DNA of 64,000 bases from Paracoccus sp. (in: a-proteobacteria) (GCF_030538655.1 NZ_JAUNTO010000002.1:124001-188000); one strand, 5' to 3'. Numbered from the stretch's first letter, positions 40,500-49,784 are shown. A program made the numbers and translations. Notes: generated by a model not told the origin, from the sequence alone.

Positions 40500-40778
40500 A
40501 TGACCGACGGATATGCCTTTTTGCGGCATGGACAGATGATTGGCGCGGCCCGTGATGGTCGCGCCATGTGTTGTGCGGGCTGCGCTGTGCAGCCTGCGGT
40601 GCTGGACCTGCCCGGCACAGAACCCACAGTCCAGAATTGCGACCGCGCCATGCCGGGCGATGTCTGGCTGTCCCGTTCGTCTTTGCCCGATCCCGTCATC
40701 CGCCGCCGTCTGGTCGCCATGGCGCCGGATCATGCCGCCACCCTGCCGCCAAAATCCAAGGAGCCTGAGGGATGCTGA
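40500..40778 (+). CDS. Small cysteine-rich protein in the sox operon (start uncertain)
   Basis: The open frame reads back to about 40361 with a protein-like sequence (RPWPQGCRDAAPALQSAFCL, then DPGHPVGLTGWPMTDGYAF), but its first in-frame ATG is at 40500 and gives only 92 residues. The core RAMCCAGCAVQPAVLDLPGT has three clustered cysteines that could bind metal. A TTG at 40363 would restore an earlier start only if one base were added to the G run near 40380. It overlaps soxD by seven bases and supplies that gene's AAGGAG. No family was recognised. Confidence 0.5.
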   Translation: MTDGYAFLRHGQMIGAARDGRAMCCAGCAVQPAVLDLPGTEPTVQNCDRAMPGDVWLSRSSLPDPVIRRRLVAMAPDHAATLPPKSKEPEGC

Positions 40779-41095
40779 CCCTGACCTGTCCCTATTGCGG
40801 TGTTGCCGCCGAGGAAACCGAACTCGCCCCCGGCGGCGAGGCGCATCTGAAACGGGTCGGCCCCGATGGCGGTGACGACGATTTCGAAGCCTATCTGTTC
40901 GCGCGCAAGAATCCCAAGGGCGTGCATCTGGAACGCTGGCGCCACGCTTATGGCTGCGGCAAGTGGTTTCTGGCGGCGCGCGACACCATGACCTTGCAGG
41001 TCTTTGGCACCTACAAGGCGCAGACCCCTGCGCCCACCGAAGAGATCACCGCGGAAATCCGCAAATACCGCCCCGACTGGAGCTATCAGCCATGA
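40772..41095 (+). CDS. soxD: Sarcosine oxidase subunit delta
   Basis: The 107-residue small subunit binds zinc through cysteines: MLTLTCPYCGVAAEETE gives the CxxC pair, and HAYGCGKWFLAARDTM a further ligand. The family pattern FARKNPKGVHLERWRHAYGC is well conserved. It completes the alpha-beta-gamma-delta complex by bridging alpha and beta. Its stop overlaps the soxA start (ATGA). An AAGGAG lies about 10 bases upstream of the ATG, inside the preceding cysteine-rich gene. Confidence 0.95.
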   Translation: MLTLTCPYCGVAAEETELAPGGEAHLKRVGPDGGDDDFEAYLFARKNPKGVHLERWRHAYGCGKWFLAARDTMTLQVFGTYKAQTPAPTEEITAEIRKYRPDWSYQP

Positions 41096-44031
41096 GCGAC
41101 GCCCCCCAAGAACACGGCCCGTTCCGTCTGGCCCACGGCGGTCGGCTGATCGACCGCGCCTATTCCACCCCCTTCCGGTTCGACGGGCGGCATCTGCGCG
41201 GGCTGGCGGGCGATACGCTGGCTTCGGCGTTGCTGGCGTCGGGGATCTCGCTGCTGGGGCGGTCGTTCAAATATCATCGCCCGCGCGGGGTGATTTCCTC
41301 GGGGGCCGAGGAACCGAACGCGCTGTTCGGGCTGGGGCAGGGTGGTCGGTTCGAACCGAACCAGCGCGCCACCACCACGCCCCTGATGCCCGGCATGGTG
41401 TTGCGCAGCCAGAACGCCTGGCCCTCGCTGAACGTGGACATCGGTGCGGTGAACAACTGGCTGTATCGGTTCTTTCCCGCCGGGTTTTACTACAAGACCT
41501 TCATCCATCCGCGCGCGGCGTGGAAGCATCTGTTCGAACCCGTCATCCGTCAAAGCGCGGGTCTGGGCGCGGTGCCTGATCAGCCCGACCCGGACCGCTA
41601 TGAGCAAGCCTACGATTTCGCCGATGTCGTGGTGGTCGGCGGCGGTATCGCCGGGCTGACCGCCGCGCGCGATGCGGCAGAGACCGGCGCACGCGTTGTC
41701 GTGCTGGAACAGACGTCGCATTGGGGCGGGCGCACGCCGACCGACCATGCAGGCGGGCAGGCGGCGGTCGGTGCGCTGCTGGCCGATCTGCGCGGGCGGG
41801 CCAATGTGGTGCTGCGGCGCAATACCATGGCGACGGGGTTGTATGACCATGGCTATCTGATCGCGCGCGAGGCTTTGGCCGATCATGACCCGAATGCGGG
41901 CATTCCGCGTCAGCGGCTGTGGCGCATCCGCGCGGGGCGTGTTGTGACCGCGACCGGCGCGCTGGAACGTCCGCTGTCCTTTGCCTGCAATGATGTGCCG
42001 GGCGTGATGCTGGCCAGTGCGGTGCGCGACTATATCGACCTTTACGCGGTTGCGCCGGGGCGGCGCATCGTCGTGGTGACGAACAACGATGACGCCTATC
42101 GCACGGCTTTGGCGGCGCTTGATGCGGGGCTTGAGGTTCCGGTGATCATCGACGCCCGCGCCAAACCGGCGGGCGCGCTGATCGAGGCCGCGCGCCAACG
42201 CGGCATCCGCATTCTGCCTGGCAGCGGTATCGCCAAGGTGCGCGGGGGGCGGGCTGTGACCGGGGTCGAGGTCTGCGACTTCATCGGTCAGGGCGAGCTG
42301 CGCGAAACCATTCCCTGCGATTGCGTCGCCATGTCGGGCGGCTGGTCGCCTGTCGTGCATCTGTGGTCGCATTGCGGCGGCAAGCTGACGTGGGACGACC
42401 GGCGCGGCATGTTTCGCCCCGACCCGAACCGCCCGCCGCTGGGCGCGGACGGTCAGGGCAATGTCACCGTGGTCGGGGCGGCGAATGGTGATCTGACCTG
42501 CGCCGGTGAGCTGGAACAGCCCGAAGGCGCGATGCAGCCGGTCTGGATCATGCCATCGGCCGCGCCGCGCAAGGCGCGGTTCAAGATGTGGCTGGATTTC
42601 CAGAACGATGTAAAGGTCAGCGACGTGGAACTGGCCGCGCAGGAAGGGTATGAATCGGTCGAACATACCAAGCGTTACACCACGCTTGGCATGGCGACCG
42701 ATCAGGGCAAGGTCAGCAATATCAATGGACTGGCGGTTCTGTCCAAGGCGCTGAATCAGCCGATTCCGGCGACCGGCACCACCACCTTTCGCCCGCCCTA
42801 TACGCCGCTGACCCTGGCCACCATCGCCGCCGAGGCGCGCGGCGAGGCGTTCCAGCCGCTGCGCCGCACCGCGATGCACGACTGGCATCAGGCGCATGGG
42901 GTGCAATGGGAACCCGTCGGTCACTGGCGCCGCCCCTATTGCTATCCCCGCGCGGGCGAGGATGCCCATGCCGCCGTCGCGCGCGAGATTCTGGCGGTGC
43001 GGAACGGGGTCGGCACGCTGGATGCCTCGACGCTGGGCAAGATTTTGGTCAAGGGGCCGGATGCCGGGCGACTGCTGGACATGCTGTATACCAATTTGAT
43101 GTCCAGTCTGCCGGTGGGCAAATGCCGCTATGGGCTGATGTGCAGCGAAAACGGCTTTTTGATGGATGACGGCGTGGTGGCGCGGCTGTCGGAGGACAGC
43201 TTTCTAGTGCATACCACTTCCGGCGGGGCCGACCGTATCCATGCGCATATGGAGGACTGGCTGCAATGCGAGTGGTGGGATTGGCAGGTTTACACCGCCA
43301 ATCTGACCGAACAATTCGCACAGATCGCCGTTGCCGGTCCCAAGGCGCGTGTCTTGCTGGAACGGCTGGGCGGGATGGACCTGTCGGCGGAAACCCTGCC
43401 CTTCATGGGCTGGGCCGAGGGTGAACTGGCCGGTATCCCCGTGCGCATCTATCGCATCAGCTTTTCTGGCGAGTTGTCGTTTGAAATCGCCACCCCTGCG
43501 AACCGTGGGCTGGAGCTATGGCAGGCGCTGCATCAGGCGGGCGCTGATCTGGGCGTGGTTCCCTATGGCACCGAGGCAATGCACGTCATGCGGGCCGAAA
43601 AGGGCTTTATCATGATCGGGGATGAAACCGATGGCACCGTTATTCCGCAGGATCTGGGCCTGAATTGGGCGATCAGCAAGAAAAAGCCCGATTATATCGG
43701 CAAGCGCGCGCAGATGCGTAGCCACATGACCGACCCGGACCGCTGGCAGTTGGTCGGGCTGGAAAGCGTGGACGGGCGGATGATCCCCGATGGTGCCTAT
43801 GCCGTGGCCGAGGGCGTGAACGGCAATGGCCAGCGTAATACGCAGGGGCGCGTCACCTCGACCTATCAATCGCCGACCTTGGGGCGGCCGATTGCGATGG
43901 GGCTGGTGCTGCGCGGGCCGCAGCGCATGGGCGAGGTGCTGGAATTCCCGGTGCCGGGCGGTCAGGCGATCAAGGCGCGGATCGTTGATCCGGTGTTCTA
44001 TGACAAGGAAGGAACCAAGGCGAATGGCTGA
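41092..44031 (+). CDS. soxA: Sarcosine oxidase subunit alpha
   Basis: The 979-residue subunit binds NAD and folate. It opens with an HcnA-like region (FKYHRPRGVISSGAEEPNAL), then an FAD/NAD-binding domain (FADVVVVGGGIAGLTAARDA). From about residue 600 comes the aminomethyltransferase (GcvT-like) half that takes the methylene group onto tetrahydrofolate (YGLMCSENGFLMDDGVVARL, GFIMIGDETDGTVIPQDLGL). Length and domain order match SoxA. It overlaps soxD at its start (ATGA) and soxG at its end by eight bases, so the operon is tightly coupled. Confidence 0.96.
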   Translation: MSDAPQEHGPFRLAHGGRLIDRAYSTPFRFDGRHLRGLAGDTLASALLASGISLLGRSFKYHRPRGVISSGAEEPNALFGLGQGGRFEPNQRATTTPLMPGMVLRSQNAWPSLNVDIGAVNNWLYRFFPAGFYYKTFIHPRAAWKHLFEPVIRQSAGLGAVPDQPDPDRYEQAYDFADVVVVGGGIAGLTAARDAAETGARVVVLEQTSHWGGRTPTDHAGGQAAVGALLADLRGRANVVLRRNTMATGLYDHGYLIAREALADHDPNAGIPRQRLWRIRAGRVVTATGALERPLSFACNDVPGVMLASAVRDYIDLYAVAPGRRIVVVTNNDDAYRTALAALDAGLEVPVIIDARAKPAGALIEAARQRGIRILPGSGIAKVRGGRAVTGVEVCDFIGQGELRETIPCDCVAMSGGWSPVVHLWSHCGGKLTWDDRRGMFRPDPNRPPLGADGQGNVTVVGAANGDLTCAGELEQPEGAMQPVWIMPSAAPRKARFKMWLDFQNDVKVSDVELAAQEGYESVEHTKRYTTLGMATDQGKVSNINGLAVLSKALNQPIPATGTTTFRPPYTPLTLATIAAEARGEAFQPLRRTAMHDWHQAHGVQWEPVGHWRRPYCYPRAGEDAHAAVAREILAVRNGVGTLDASTLGKILVKGPDAGRLLDMLYTNLMSSLPVGKCRYGLMCSENGFLMDDGVVARLSEDSFLVHTTSGGADRIHAHMEDWLQCEWWDWQVYTANLTEQFAQIAVAGPKARVLLERLGGMDLSAETLPFMGWAEGELAGIPVRIYRISFSGELSFEIATPANRGLELWQALHQAGADLGVVPYGTEAMHVMRAEKGFIMIGDETDGTVIPQDLGLNWAISKKKPDYIGKRAQMRSHMTDPDRWQLVGLESVDGRMIPDGAYAVAEGVNGNGQRNTQGRVTSTYQSPTLGRPIAMGLVLRGPQRMGEVLEFPVPGGQAIKARIVDPVFYDKEGTKANG

Positions 44032-44542
44032 GGCACTGGCACATATCGCCCGCGTGGACGGGCTGGGCATGGTGATGATCCGCGCCGATCTGGCCCGCGC
44101 CGGCAACGCCATCGCCGAGGCGGCGGGGCTGGCGATCCCGGCGCAGGCGCGCTTTACCACCGATGGCGACCGCTGGCTGGGCTGGATGTCGCCTGACGAA
44201 TTGCTGCTGATCGTGCCGGGTGCGGACCGGGCCGAGGCGTTGGCGGCGCTGGAACAGGCGCTGATGGGCGAACATGGGCTGGTGGCCGATGTGTCGGATA
44301 TGCGCGTGGTTTTTGACCTGACCGGGCGCAGGCCCGAACAGGTGCTGGCCAAGCTGGCTCCGGTCAATTTCGCCACGCTGCCCGCCGATGGTCTGCGCCG
44401 CACCCGTGCCGCGCAGGTCGCGGCGGCGATGTGGCGGCAGGGGGATGGCTGGCGGCTGATCGGGATGCGCTCGGTCGCGGGCTATCTGGCGGAAATCCTG
44501 ACCAATGCCGCCACGCCGGGCAGCGATCTGGACCCGCGTTAA
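44024..44542 (+). CDS. soxG: Sarcosine oxidase subunit gamma
   Basis: The 172-residue subunit, related to the folate-binding GcvT fold, completes the heterotetramer. WLGWMSPDELLLIVPGADRA and VFDLTGRRPEQVLAKLAPVN are the recognisable SoxG blocks, and MWRQGDGWRLIGMRSVAGYL is the conserved C-terminal part. Its ATG lies inside soxA. No glyA, purU or folD gene follows, unlike some sox operons; the next operon starts after 100 bases of AT-rich sequence. Confidence 0.93.
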   Translation: MAEALAHIARVDGLGMVMIRADLARAGNAIAEAAGLAIPAQARFTTDGDRWLGWMSPDELLLIVPGADRAEALAALEQALMGEHGLVADVSDMRVVFDLTGRRPEQVLAKLAPVNFATLPADGLRRTRAAQVAAAMWRQGDGWRLIGMRSVAGYLAEILTNAATPGSDLDPR

Positions 44543-44642
44543 GGCAGCCCCAAGCGGTCGCCGATACAAAAAAACAAATTTTGTCGCACCGTTAAGCATA
44601 AAGTATCTGGAACTTATCTGCTGCGTCATACAAAAAGATGTG

Positions 44643-45740
44643 ATGACGCAGCTTGCTTCACATACGCCTGCACATGCACTGACCGTTGATAACGGGCCTG
44701 ATGGTCTGCGCCTGTCCGGTGAACTGACGGTGCGCGATCTGCCGCGCCTGCCGGACCCTGCGCCCGGCTCGCTGGATCTGTCAGCCCTGACCCGCATCGA
44801 CAGCGCGGGTGCCTGGTATCTGGCGCAGGCGCGCAATGCTGGGGCGCGGCTTGATGGGCTAAACGGTCAGCCTGCGGCGTTTCTGGATGGAATCGCCGCC
44901 GCTGTTCCGACGCCCGACCCGCCGGTGCCCCAGCCCCCCAAGTGGAAGCGGCAGTTGGAACATCTGGGCCGGGCGGCAGTGGGGGCCGGGGCCTATCTGA
45001 CCGAACTGGCCGAATATCTTGGCCGCTTTACCGCCGCTTTGCTGCGCGGGCTGCGCCATCCGTCGCAATTCCGGCTGACCTCGCTGGTCTATCACTGTCA
45101 GGAAACCGGGATGCGGGCGATTCCCATCGTCGCGCTGATGGCCTTTTTGATCGGCGTCGTGCTGGCATTTCAGGGTGCCAGCCAGTTGCGTCAGTTCGGG
45201 GCCGAAGTCTTTGTGGTCGATCTGATCGCCATTTCCATCCTGCGCGAGCTGGGCATCCTGCTGACAGCGATTATCGTGGCGGGGCGCACGGCATCGGCGC
45301 TGACGGCCTCGATCGGGTCGATGAAAATGCGCGAGGAAATCGACGCCATGCGCACCCTTGGCATGGACCCCGATCAGGTGCTGATCGTGCCGCGCGTGCT
45401 GGCGCTGATCCTGACGCTGCCGATTCTGGGGCTGATCGCCGATGTGGCGGGGCTTGCGGGTGGCATGATCATGTCCTGGATCGAGCTTGGCGTATCGCCG
45501 CCCATGTTCAAGGCGCGGCTGGTGGAAAACACCGATGTGCGCCATGTCATTGTCGGGCTGACCAAAGCCCCGGTCTTTGCGCTGATTATCGGCATTATCG
45601 GCTGTCATGCCGGGATGAAGGTCGGCAGCGATACCGAATCGCTGGGGCGGATGACCTCATCCTCGGTCGTTGCGGCGATCTTTGCGGTGATCGTGGCGGA
45701 TGCGCTGTTTTCCATCTTTTTTTCGCAGGTGGGGATGTGA
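44643..45740 (+). CDS. mlaE: MlaE family phospholipid ABC transporter permease with N-terminal STAS-like domain
   Basis: The 365-residue inner membrane protein carries a short STAS-like N-terminal domain (residues about 10-80: GSLDLSALTRIDSAGAWYLA), then the MlaE permease part. GRTASALTASIGSMKMREEI, then DAMRTLGMDPDQVLIVPRVL, is the coupling-helix region of MlaE. Five hydrophobic segments are visible. The system moves phospholipids between the outer and inner membranes. A GTG at 44640 is a possible earlier start, and no good ribosome site is present. The stop overlaps the mlaF start (ATGTGA). Upstream 44543-44642 is AT-rich and may hold the promoter. Confidence 0.92.
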   Translation: MTQLASHTPAHALTVDNGPDGLRLSGELTVRDLPRLPDPAPGSLDLSALTRIDSAGAWYLAQARNAGARLDGLNGQPAAFLDGIAAAVPTPDPPVPQPPKWKRQLEHLGRAAVGAGAYLTELAEYLGRFTAALLRGLRHPSQFRLTSLVYHCQETGMRAIPIVALMAFLIGVVLAFQGASQLRQFGAEVFVVDLIAISILRELGILLTAIIVAGRTASALTASIGSMKMREEIDAMRTLGMDPDQVLIVPRVLALILTLPILGLIADVAGLAGGMIMSWIELGVSPPMFKARLVENTDVRHVIVGLTKAPVFALIIGIIGCHAGMKVGSDTESLGRMTSSSVVAAIFAVIVADALFSIFFSQVGM

Positions 45741-46507
45741 CCGATAACGTCATCGAAGTCCGCGGCCTGCTGACCCAGTTCGGGCGCAACACGATTCATC
45801 AGGGGCTGGATCTGGACCTGCGCCGGGGCGAGATTTTGGGCGTGGTCGGCGGGTCCGGCACCGGCAAATCAGTGTTGCTGCGCACCATCGTCGGGCTAAA
45901 GCGGCCCGAGGGGGGGACCGTGCGCGTGCTGGGTGTCGATCCGCATCACGACACGGCGGCGCAGCGCCGGGCCTTGGGGCAGCGCATGGGCGTGATGTTT
46001 CAGGACGGCGCGCTGTTTTCCGCCCTGACCGTGCGCGAAAACGTCGAGGTGCCGCTGAACGCGATCCCCGGCCTGTCCGACACCGACAAGGCGGCGCTGG
46101 CCGAGCTGAAGGTCAGCATGGCGGGCCTGCCGTGGAACGCGAACGCCAAATACCCGTCTGACCTGTCGGGCGGGATGCGCAAGCGCGCCGGTCTGGCCCG
46201 CGCGCTGGCGCTGGACCCCGAGGTGGTGTTTCTGGACGAACCCACCGCCGGGCTGGACCCGATTGGCGCGGACGCCTTTGACCGGCTGATCGTGTCTTTG
46301 CGGGATTCGCTGAATTTGTCAGTGTTCATTGTCACCCATGATTTGGACACGCTGCACGTGTGTTGCGACCGCATCGCGGTTCTGGCGGAAAAGCATGTGC
46401 TTGTGACCGGCACGATGGCCGACATGTTGCAGGTCGATCACCCTTGGGTGAAAGAATATTTCCACGGTCCCCGCGCCCGCGCGGCCATGGTGCGGGAAGA
46501 CGGGTAG
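45737..46507 (+). CDS. mlaF: Mla-type ABC transporter ATP-binding protein
   Basis: The 256-residue cytoplasmic ATPase has Walker A GGSGTGKSVLLRTIVGL (about 38-54), the signature LSGGMRKRAGLARALALDPE (LSGGM variant of MlaF), and Walker B VVFLDEPTAGLDPIGADAFD, then the H-loop VTHDLDTLHV. The GMRKR signature is distinctive of MlaF/MkL-type ATPases. It begins at a GTG overlapping the mlaE stop, and mlaD starts nine bases after it, so the operon is mlaEFD plus a lipoprotein gene. Confidence 0.93.
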   Translation: MTDNVIEVRGLLTQFGRNTIHQGLDLDLRRGEILGVVGGSGTGKSVLLRTIVGLKRPEGGTVRVLGVDPHHDTAAQRRALGQRMGVMFQDGALFSALTVRENVEVPLNAIPGLSDTDKAALAELKVSMAGLPWNANAKYPSDLSGGMRKRAGLARALALDPEVVFLDEPTAGLDPIGADAFDRLIVSLRDSLNLSVFIVTHDLDTLHVCCDRIAVLAEKHVLVTGTMADMLQVDHPWVKEYFHGPRARAAMVREDG

Positions 46508-46516
46508 GAGAGCAGG

Positions 46517-47764
46517 ATGGAAACCAAGGCAAACTATGCGTTGATCGGAGCCTTTATCCTTGCGGGCTTTCTGGGGCTGCTGGGCTTTTTGATGTGGTTC
46601 GCCAAGTTCGAGGTGGATCGCCAGTTTGATTATTACGACGTCTATTTCCCCGAGGTGACGGGCCTTGGCGTTGCCTCGCAGGTGCGCTTTGCCGGTCTGC
46701 CGGTGGGGCAGGTCGTCGATATGGGGCTGACATCCGACGGCGATGGCCGTGTTCGTGTCCGGCTTGAGGTGCGGCAGGGCACCCCCGTGCGTCGTGATTC
46801 TGCCGCTTCGCTGGAAATGCAGGGCGTGACCGGCGTCGCCAACATCGGCATCAGCGCCGGCACCCCCAGTTCGCCCTTGCTGCGCGAGGTGTCCACAGAT
46901 TCCGTTCCCGTCATTCCCGCCGCCCGGTCTGCCTTGCAGACACTGGGCGAGGAGGCCCCGGAAATGGTGTCCCGCCTGAACGAAGTGACACTGCATCTGA
47001 CCGAACTTTTGTCTCAGGAAAACCGGAACAAGGTCGATACGATCCTGAGCAATATCGAACACGCCACCGGCAATCTGGATCAGGCGCTGTCCGACATCAG
47101 TTCTGCGACCAAGGTGGTGGCAGATGTCGCCGACAGCATGTCCACCTTGGCGCCGCGGCTGGATACATTGGGCGAAACGGCGAATGGTGCCTTGCAGCGT
47201 GCTGACGAAACGCTTGCCAAGATCACCGAAACGGCGGGCAATCTGGATCAGACGCTGGCATCGGGCACCCGTGCGCTGGATACGGTGCAGGCTTATGTCG
47301 CGGATGATCTGCCTGGGCTGACCGCGCGGCTGACGCAATCACTGGAAAACCTGGACCCTGTGCTGGTCAGTGCCGCCCCGGCGCTGGATGCGGCGCGCAG
47401 CGCCTTTGAAGGGGCCGATCAGATCGTCAACACCGATCTTGGCCCGGTCATCAGCGATCTGCGTGAAACGCTGACCAATCTGAATGCTGCCATCACGCAG
47501 GTGAATGCCGATTTGCCGGGTATTTCGCAGAATGTTTCATCCGCCGCCGCTTCGGCTGATGCCGCCTTTGCCAGCCTGCGCGGCACGCTTGAGGGGATTC
47601 GCGGCCCGGTGCAGAACTTTGCGCAGGAAGGTTTGCCACAGTTCAGCATGGCTGGCCGGGACATCCGTGCCGTCGCCCAAAGCATCGATCATCTTGTCCG
47701 TCAGCTTAGCCGTAATCCCGGTCAGCTGTTGTCCGGGCAGCGCCAACCTGAATTCCGTCGCTAG
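46517..47764 (+). CDS. mlaD: MlaD-family substrate-binding protein (MCE domain), long coiled C-terminus
   Basis: The 415-residue protein has an N-terminal membrane helix (YALIGAFILAGFLGLLGFLM), then an MCE domain at about 35-120 (DYYDVYFPEVTGLGVASQVR, FAGLPVGQVVDMGL). A long alpha-helical tail (about 140-400) follows with repeated segments such as ATGNLDQALSDISSATKVVA and ETAGNLDQTLASGTRALDTV. It would sit in the periplasm anchored in the inner membrane and bridge lipids to the outer-membrane partner. It is longer than E. coli MlaD because of the helical tail and more like the PqiB/YebT-type tail. The next gene encodes the matching lipoprotein. Confidence 0.9.
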   Translation: METKANYALIGAFILAGFLGLLGFLMWFAKFEVDRQFDYYDVYFPEVTGLGVASQVRFAGLPVGQVVDMGLTSDGDGRVRVRLEVRQGTPVRRDSAASLEMQGVTGVANIGISAGTPSSPLLREVSTDSVPVIPAARSALQTLGEEAPEMVSRLNEVTLHLTELLSQENRNKVDTILSNIEHATGNLDQALSDISSATKVVADVADSMSTLAPRLDTLGETANGALQRADETLAKITETAGNLDQTLASGTRALDTVQAYVADDLPGLTARLTQSLENLDPVLVSAAPALDAARSAFEGADQIVNTDLGPVISDLRETLTNLNAAITQVNADLPGISQNVSSAAASADAAFASLRGTLEGIRGPVQNFAQEGLPQFSMAGRDIRAVAQSIDHLVRQLSRNPGQLLSGQRQPEFRR

Positions 47765-47774
47765 AGGTTCCACC

Positions 47775-48398
47775 ATGAAGCCGCTTTTTGCTGCCCTGAT
47801 CGCCCTTATGACCATTCCCGGTTGCGGTGCCCTGTCCGCTTTGCAAGGCGAACCGGCGCGGGATGTGTTCGACCTTCGCCCGCCCGTTGACGGGCCTCGG
47901 CAATGTTCGGCCCGTAATCGCGTCGAACTGGTGATCGAAGAGCCCAAATCCGGCGGGGATTTGAATACCGAACGCATCATGATCCGCCCCAATCCGTTGC
48001 AGGTGCAGTATCTGCCCGATGCCCGCTGGTCGGATACGGTGCCGACCATGGTCCAGACCTTGTTGGTGCGGACGCTGGGGGCGTATGATGTGTTCAGCCA
48101 TGTGGGCCGCGCGCCTTTGGGCATGTCGGGCGATGTGGCGCTGCTGACCGAGATCAGCGATTTCAACGCCGTCACCGGCGACGGCGGCACCCGCATTCTG
48201 ATGCGCATCGACGCCCAACTGGTCCAGGAAATGGGTGCGACCGTCATCGCCCGCCGTCAGTTCCGCGCGGATGTGCCTGTCACCAGCACCACGACGGCGC
48301 AACTGATCCCGGCCTTTGATGCGGCCAGCCAGCAGGTGCTGTCCGAGATCAGCGCATGGGCGGTTGGCGCGGTCGGTCGGGGGGCGACCTGTCGCTGA
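47775..48398 (+). CDS. ABC transporter auxiliary lipoprotein (PqiC/LptE-type)
   Basis: The 207-residue protein has a lipoprotein signal with lipobox TIPGCG (cysteine near residue 17), so it is probably outer-membrane anchored. VFDLRPPVDGPRQCSARNRV, then QYLPDARWSDTVPTMVQTLL (the PqiC-like pattern of sequence around the Y-x-x-D-x-R-W motif), places it with ABC-type transport auxiliary lipoproteins. It ends the mla operon, 10 bases after mlaD, and likely docks the periplasmic MCE protein at the outer membrane. Confidence 0.82.
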   Translation: MKPLFAALIALMTIPGCGALSALQGEPARDVFDLRPPVDGPRQCSARNRVELVIEEPKSGGDLNTERIMIRPNPLQVQYLPDARWSDTVPTMVQTLLVRTLGAYDVFSHVGRAPLGMSGDVALLTEISDFNAVTGDGGTRILMRIDAQLVQEMGATVIARRQFRADVPVTSTTTAQLIPAFDAASQQVLSEISAWAVGAVGRGATCR

Positions 48399-48418
48399 GA
48401 TTGCGGCGCGGTGATGCC

Positions 48419-48480
48419 CCTGGCGGGGATATTCAAGGACCAAAGATGCCGCTTGCTGTTTGCCTGAATACGCATTCGAC
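48419..48480 (+). repeat. Composite of family 1 and family 2 elements
   Basis: A family 1 core (CCTGGCGGGGATATTCAAGG, then ACCAAAGATGC) is directly followed by a family 2 core (GTTTGCCTGAATACGCATTC, 48458-48477). It begins about 20 bases after the lipoprotein gene stop. Confidence 0.5.
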
Positions 48481-48576
48481 TGTGCCTGTCTGAATGCCAG
48501 GCCGCTGCTGTGGTGCACGTTGCCTTCTGGCGGGTGGCGGCCTAACCTGCGCGCGACCCAACACATGAGGAACGCC

Positions 48577-49032
48577 ATGTCCATCACCGCCCGTCTGTCG
48601 GAACTGAACATCACCCTGCCGGCCGCGCCTGCGCCTGCGGCGAATTATGTGCCCTATGTGCAATCGGGCAACCTGCTGTTCGTGTCGGGCCAGATCAGCG
48701 CCGGGGCTGACGGTCTGATTTTGGGTCGTCTGGGCGATACGATGGACGTGGCCGCCGGGGCCCAGGCGGCGCGGGCCTGTGGGCTGGCGTTGATCGCGCA
48801 GGCGCAGGCTGCGCTGGGTGATCTGGATCGCATCGCGCGTGTGGTCAAGCTGACCGGCTTTGTGAACTCGACCCCGGATTTCACCGATCAGCCCGAGGTG
48901 GTGAACGGCTGTTCCGATCTGATGGTCGAGGTGTTCGGCGACAAGGGCCGCCATGCCCGTGCCGCTGTCAGCGCCCCCGCCCTGCCGCGCGGTGTGGCGG
49001 TCGAAATCGAAGCGATCTTTCAGGTCGCATGA
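48577..49032 (+). CDS. RidA family protein (YjgH/TdcF-like)
   Basis: The 151-residue protein belongs to the RidA (YER057c/UK114) superfamily. Family members hydrolyse reactive enamine/imine intermediates to keto acids. The start LNITLPAAPAPAANYVPYVQ and SGNLLFVSGQISAG are standard for its clade. FTDQPEVVNGCSDLMVEVFG and HARAAVSAPALPRGVAVEIE contain the conserved Arg (R in GRHARAAVS) of the active site. The ATG follows ATGAGGAA with a short spacer. It is coupled to the GDPD gene by a 4-base overlap. Confidence 0.88.
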   Translation: MSITARLSELNITLPAAPAPAANYVPYVQSGNLLFVSGQISAGADGLILGRLGDTMDVAAGAQAARACGLALIAQAQAALGDLDRIARVVKLTGFVNSTPDFTDQPEVVNGCSDLMVEVFGDKGRHARAAVSAPALPRGVAVEIEAIFQVA

Positions 49033-49784
49033 TGCCAGCCCCACTGCCCGCCGTCTTTCTGGATCGCCCTGTCGCGCATCGCGGCCTGCACGGGCCGGGC
49101 GTGCCGGAAAACAGCCTTGCCGCTGCCCGTGCCGCCATTGTGGCCGGCTATGGCATCGAGTTGGACATCCAGCCTTCGGCCAGCGGGCAGGCGCTGGTGT
49201 TTCATGACTATGATCTGGCGCGACTGACCGGACAGCGGGGGTTTATCCATGACCGTGACGGCGATGATCTGGCGGCGCTGCGGCTGATGGGCAGCGATCA
49301 GGCAGTGCCGACGCTGCGCGCTTTTCTGGATCTGGTGGCGGGGCAAGTGCCCCTGCTGATCGAGATCAAGGATCAGGACACCCGCCTTGGACCGAATATC
49401 GGGGCGCTGCATCAGGCGGTGGCCGATGATCTGGCGGGGTATGACGGCCCGGTGGCGGTGATGTCGTTCAACCCGCATGTGGTGGCGGGGTTTCATGCGC
49501 TTGCACCGCAGATCGCCTGCGGTCTGACCACCTGTGGCTATACTGCCGACGACTGGCCGATGATCGACGCGGCACGGCGCGCGCATCTGGCCGAGATTGC
49601 GGATTTCGATGCCTCGGGCAGCAGCTTTGTGTCGCACGATCACGCCGATCTGGACAATCCGGCGGTGGCGGCGCTGAAGACGCGTGGCGTGCCGGTGCTG
49701 TGCTGGACCATTCGCAGCAAGGCGCAGGAAGCCGCTGCCCGCCGCATTGCCGATAATATCACGTTTGAGGGTTACGCGGCCTGA
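49029..49784 (+). CDS. Glycerophosphodiester phosphodiesterase family protein
   Basis: The 251-residue protein has the GDPD signature: VAHRGLHGPGVPENSLAAAR (catalytic H-R and E/N), GIELDIQPSASGQALVFHDY (metal-binding E-x-D and H-D). No signal peptide was recognised, so it would act in the cytosol, releasing glycerol-3-phosphate from glycerophosphodiesters. The ATG at 49029 overlaps the ridA stop. The 3' end overlaps the convergent mnmD gene by 13 bases. Confidence 0.9.
   Translation: MMPAPLPAVFLDRPVAHRGLHGPGVPENSLAAARAAIVAGYGIELDIQPSASGQALVFHDYDLARLTGQRGFIHDRDGDDLAALRLMGSDQAVPTLRAFLDLVAGQVPLLIEIKDQDTRLGPNIGALHQAVADDLAGYDGPVAVMSFNPHVVAGFHALAPQIACGLTTCGYTADDWPMIDAARRAHLAEIADFDASGSSFVSHDHADLDNPAVAALKTRGVPVLCWTIRSKAQEAAARRIADNITFEGYAA

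Noticed and set aside
41086..42969. A 627-codon minus-strand frame inside soxA
   Set aside because: soxA is complete and well matched; the reverse frame lacks any motif or ribosome site.
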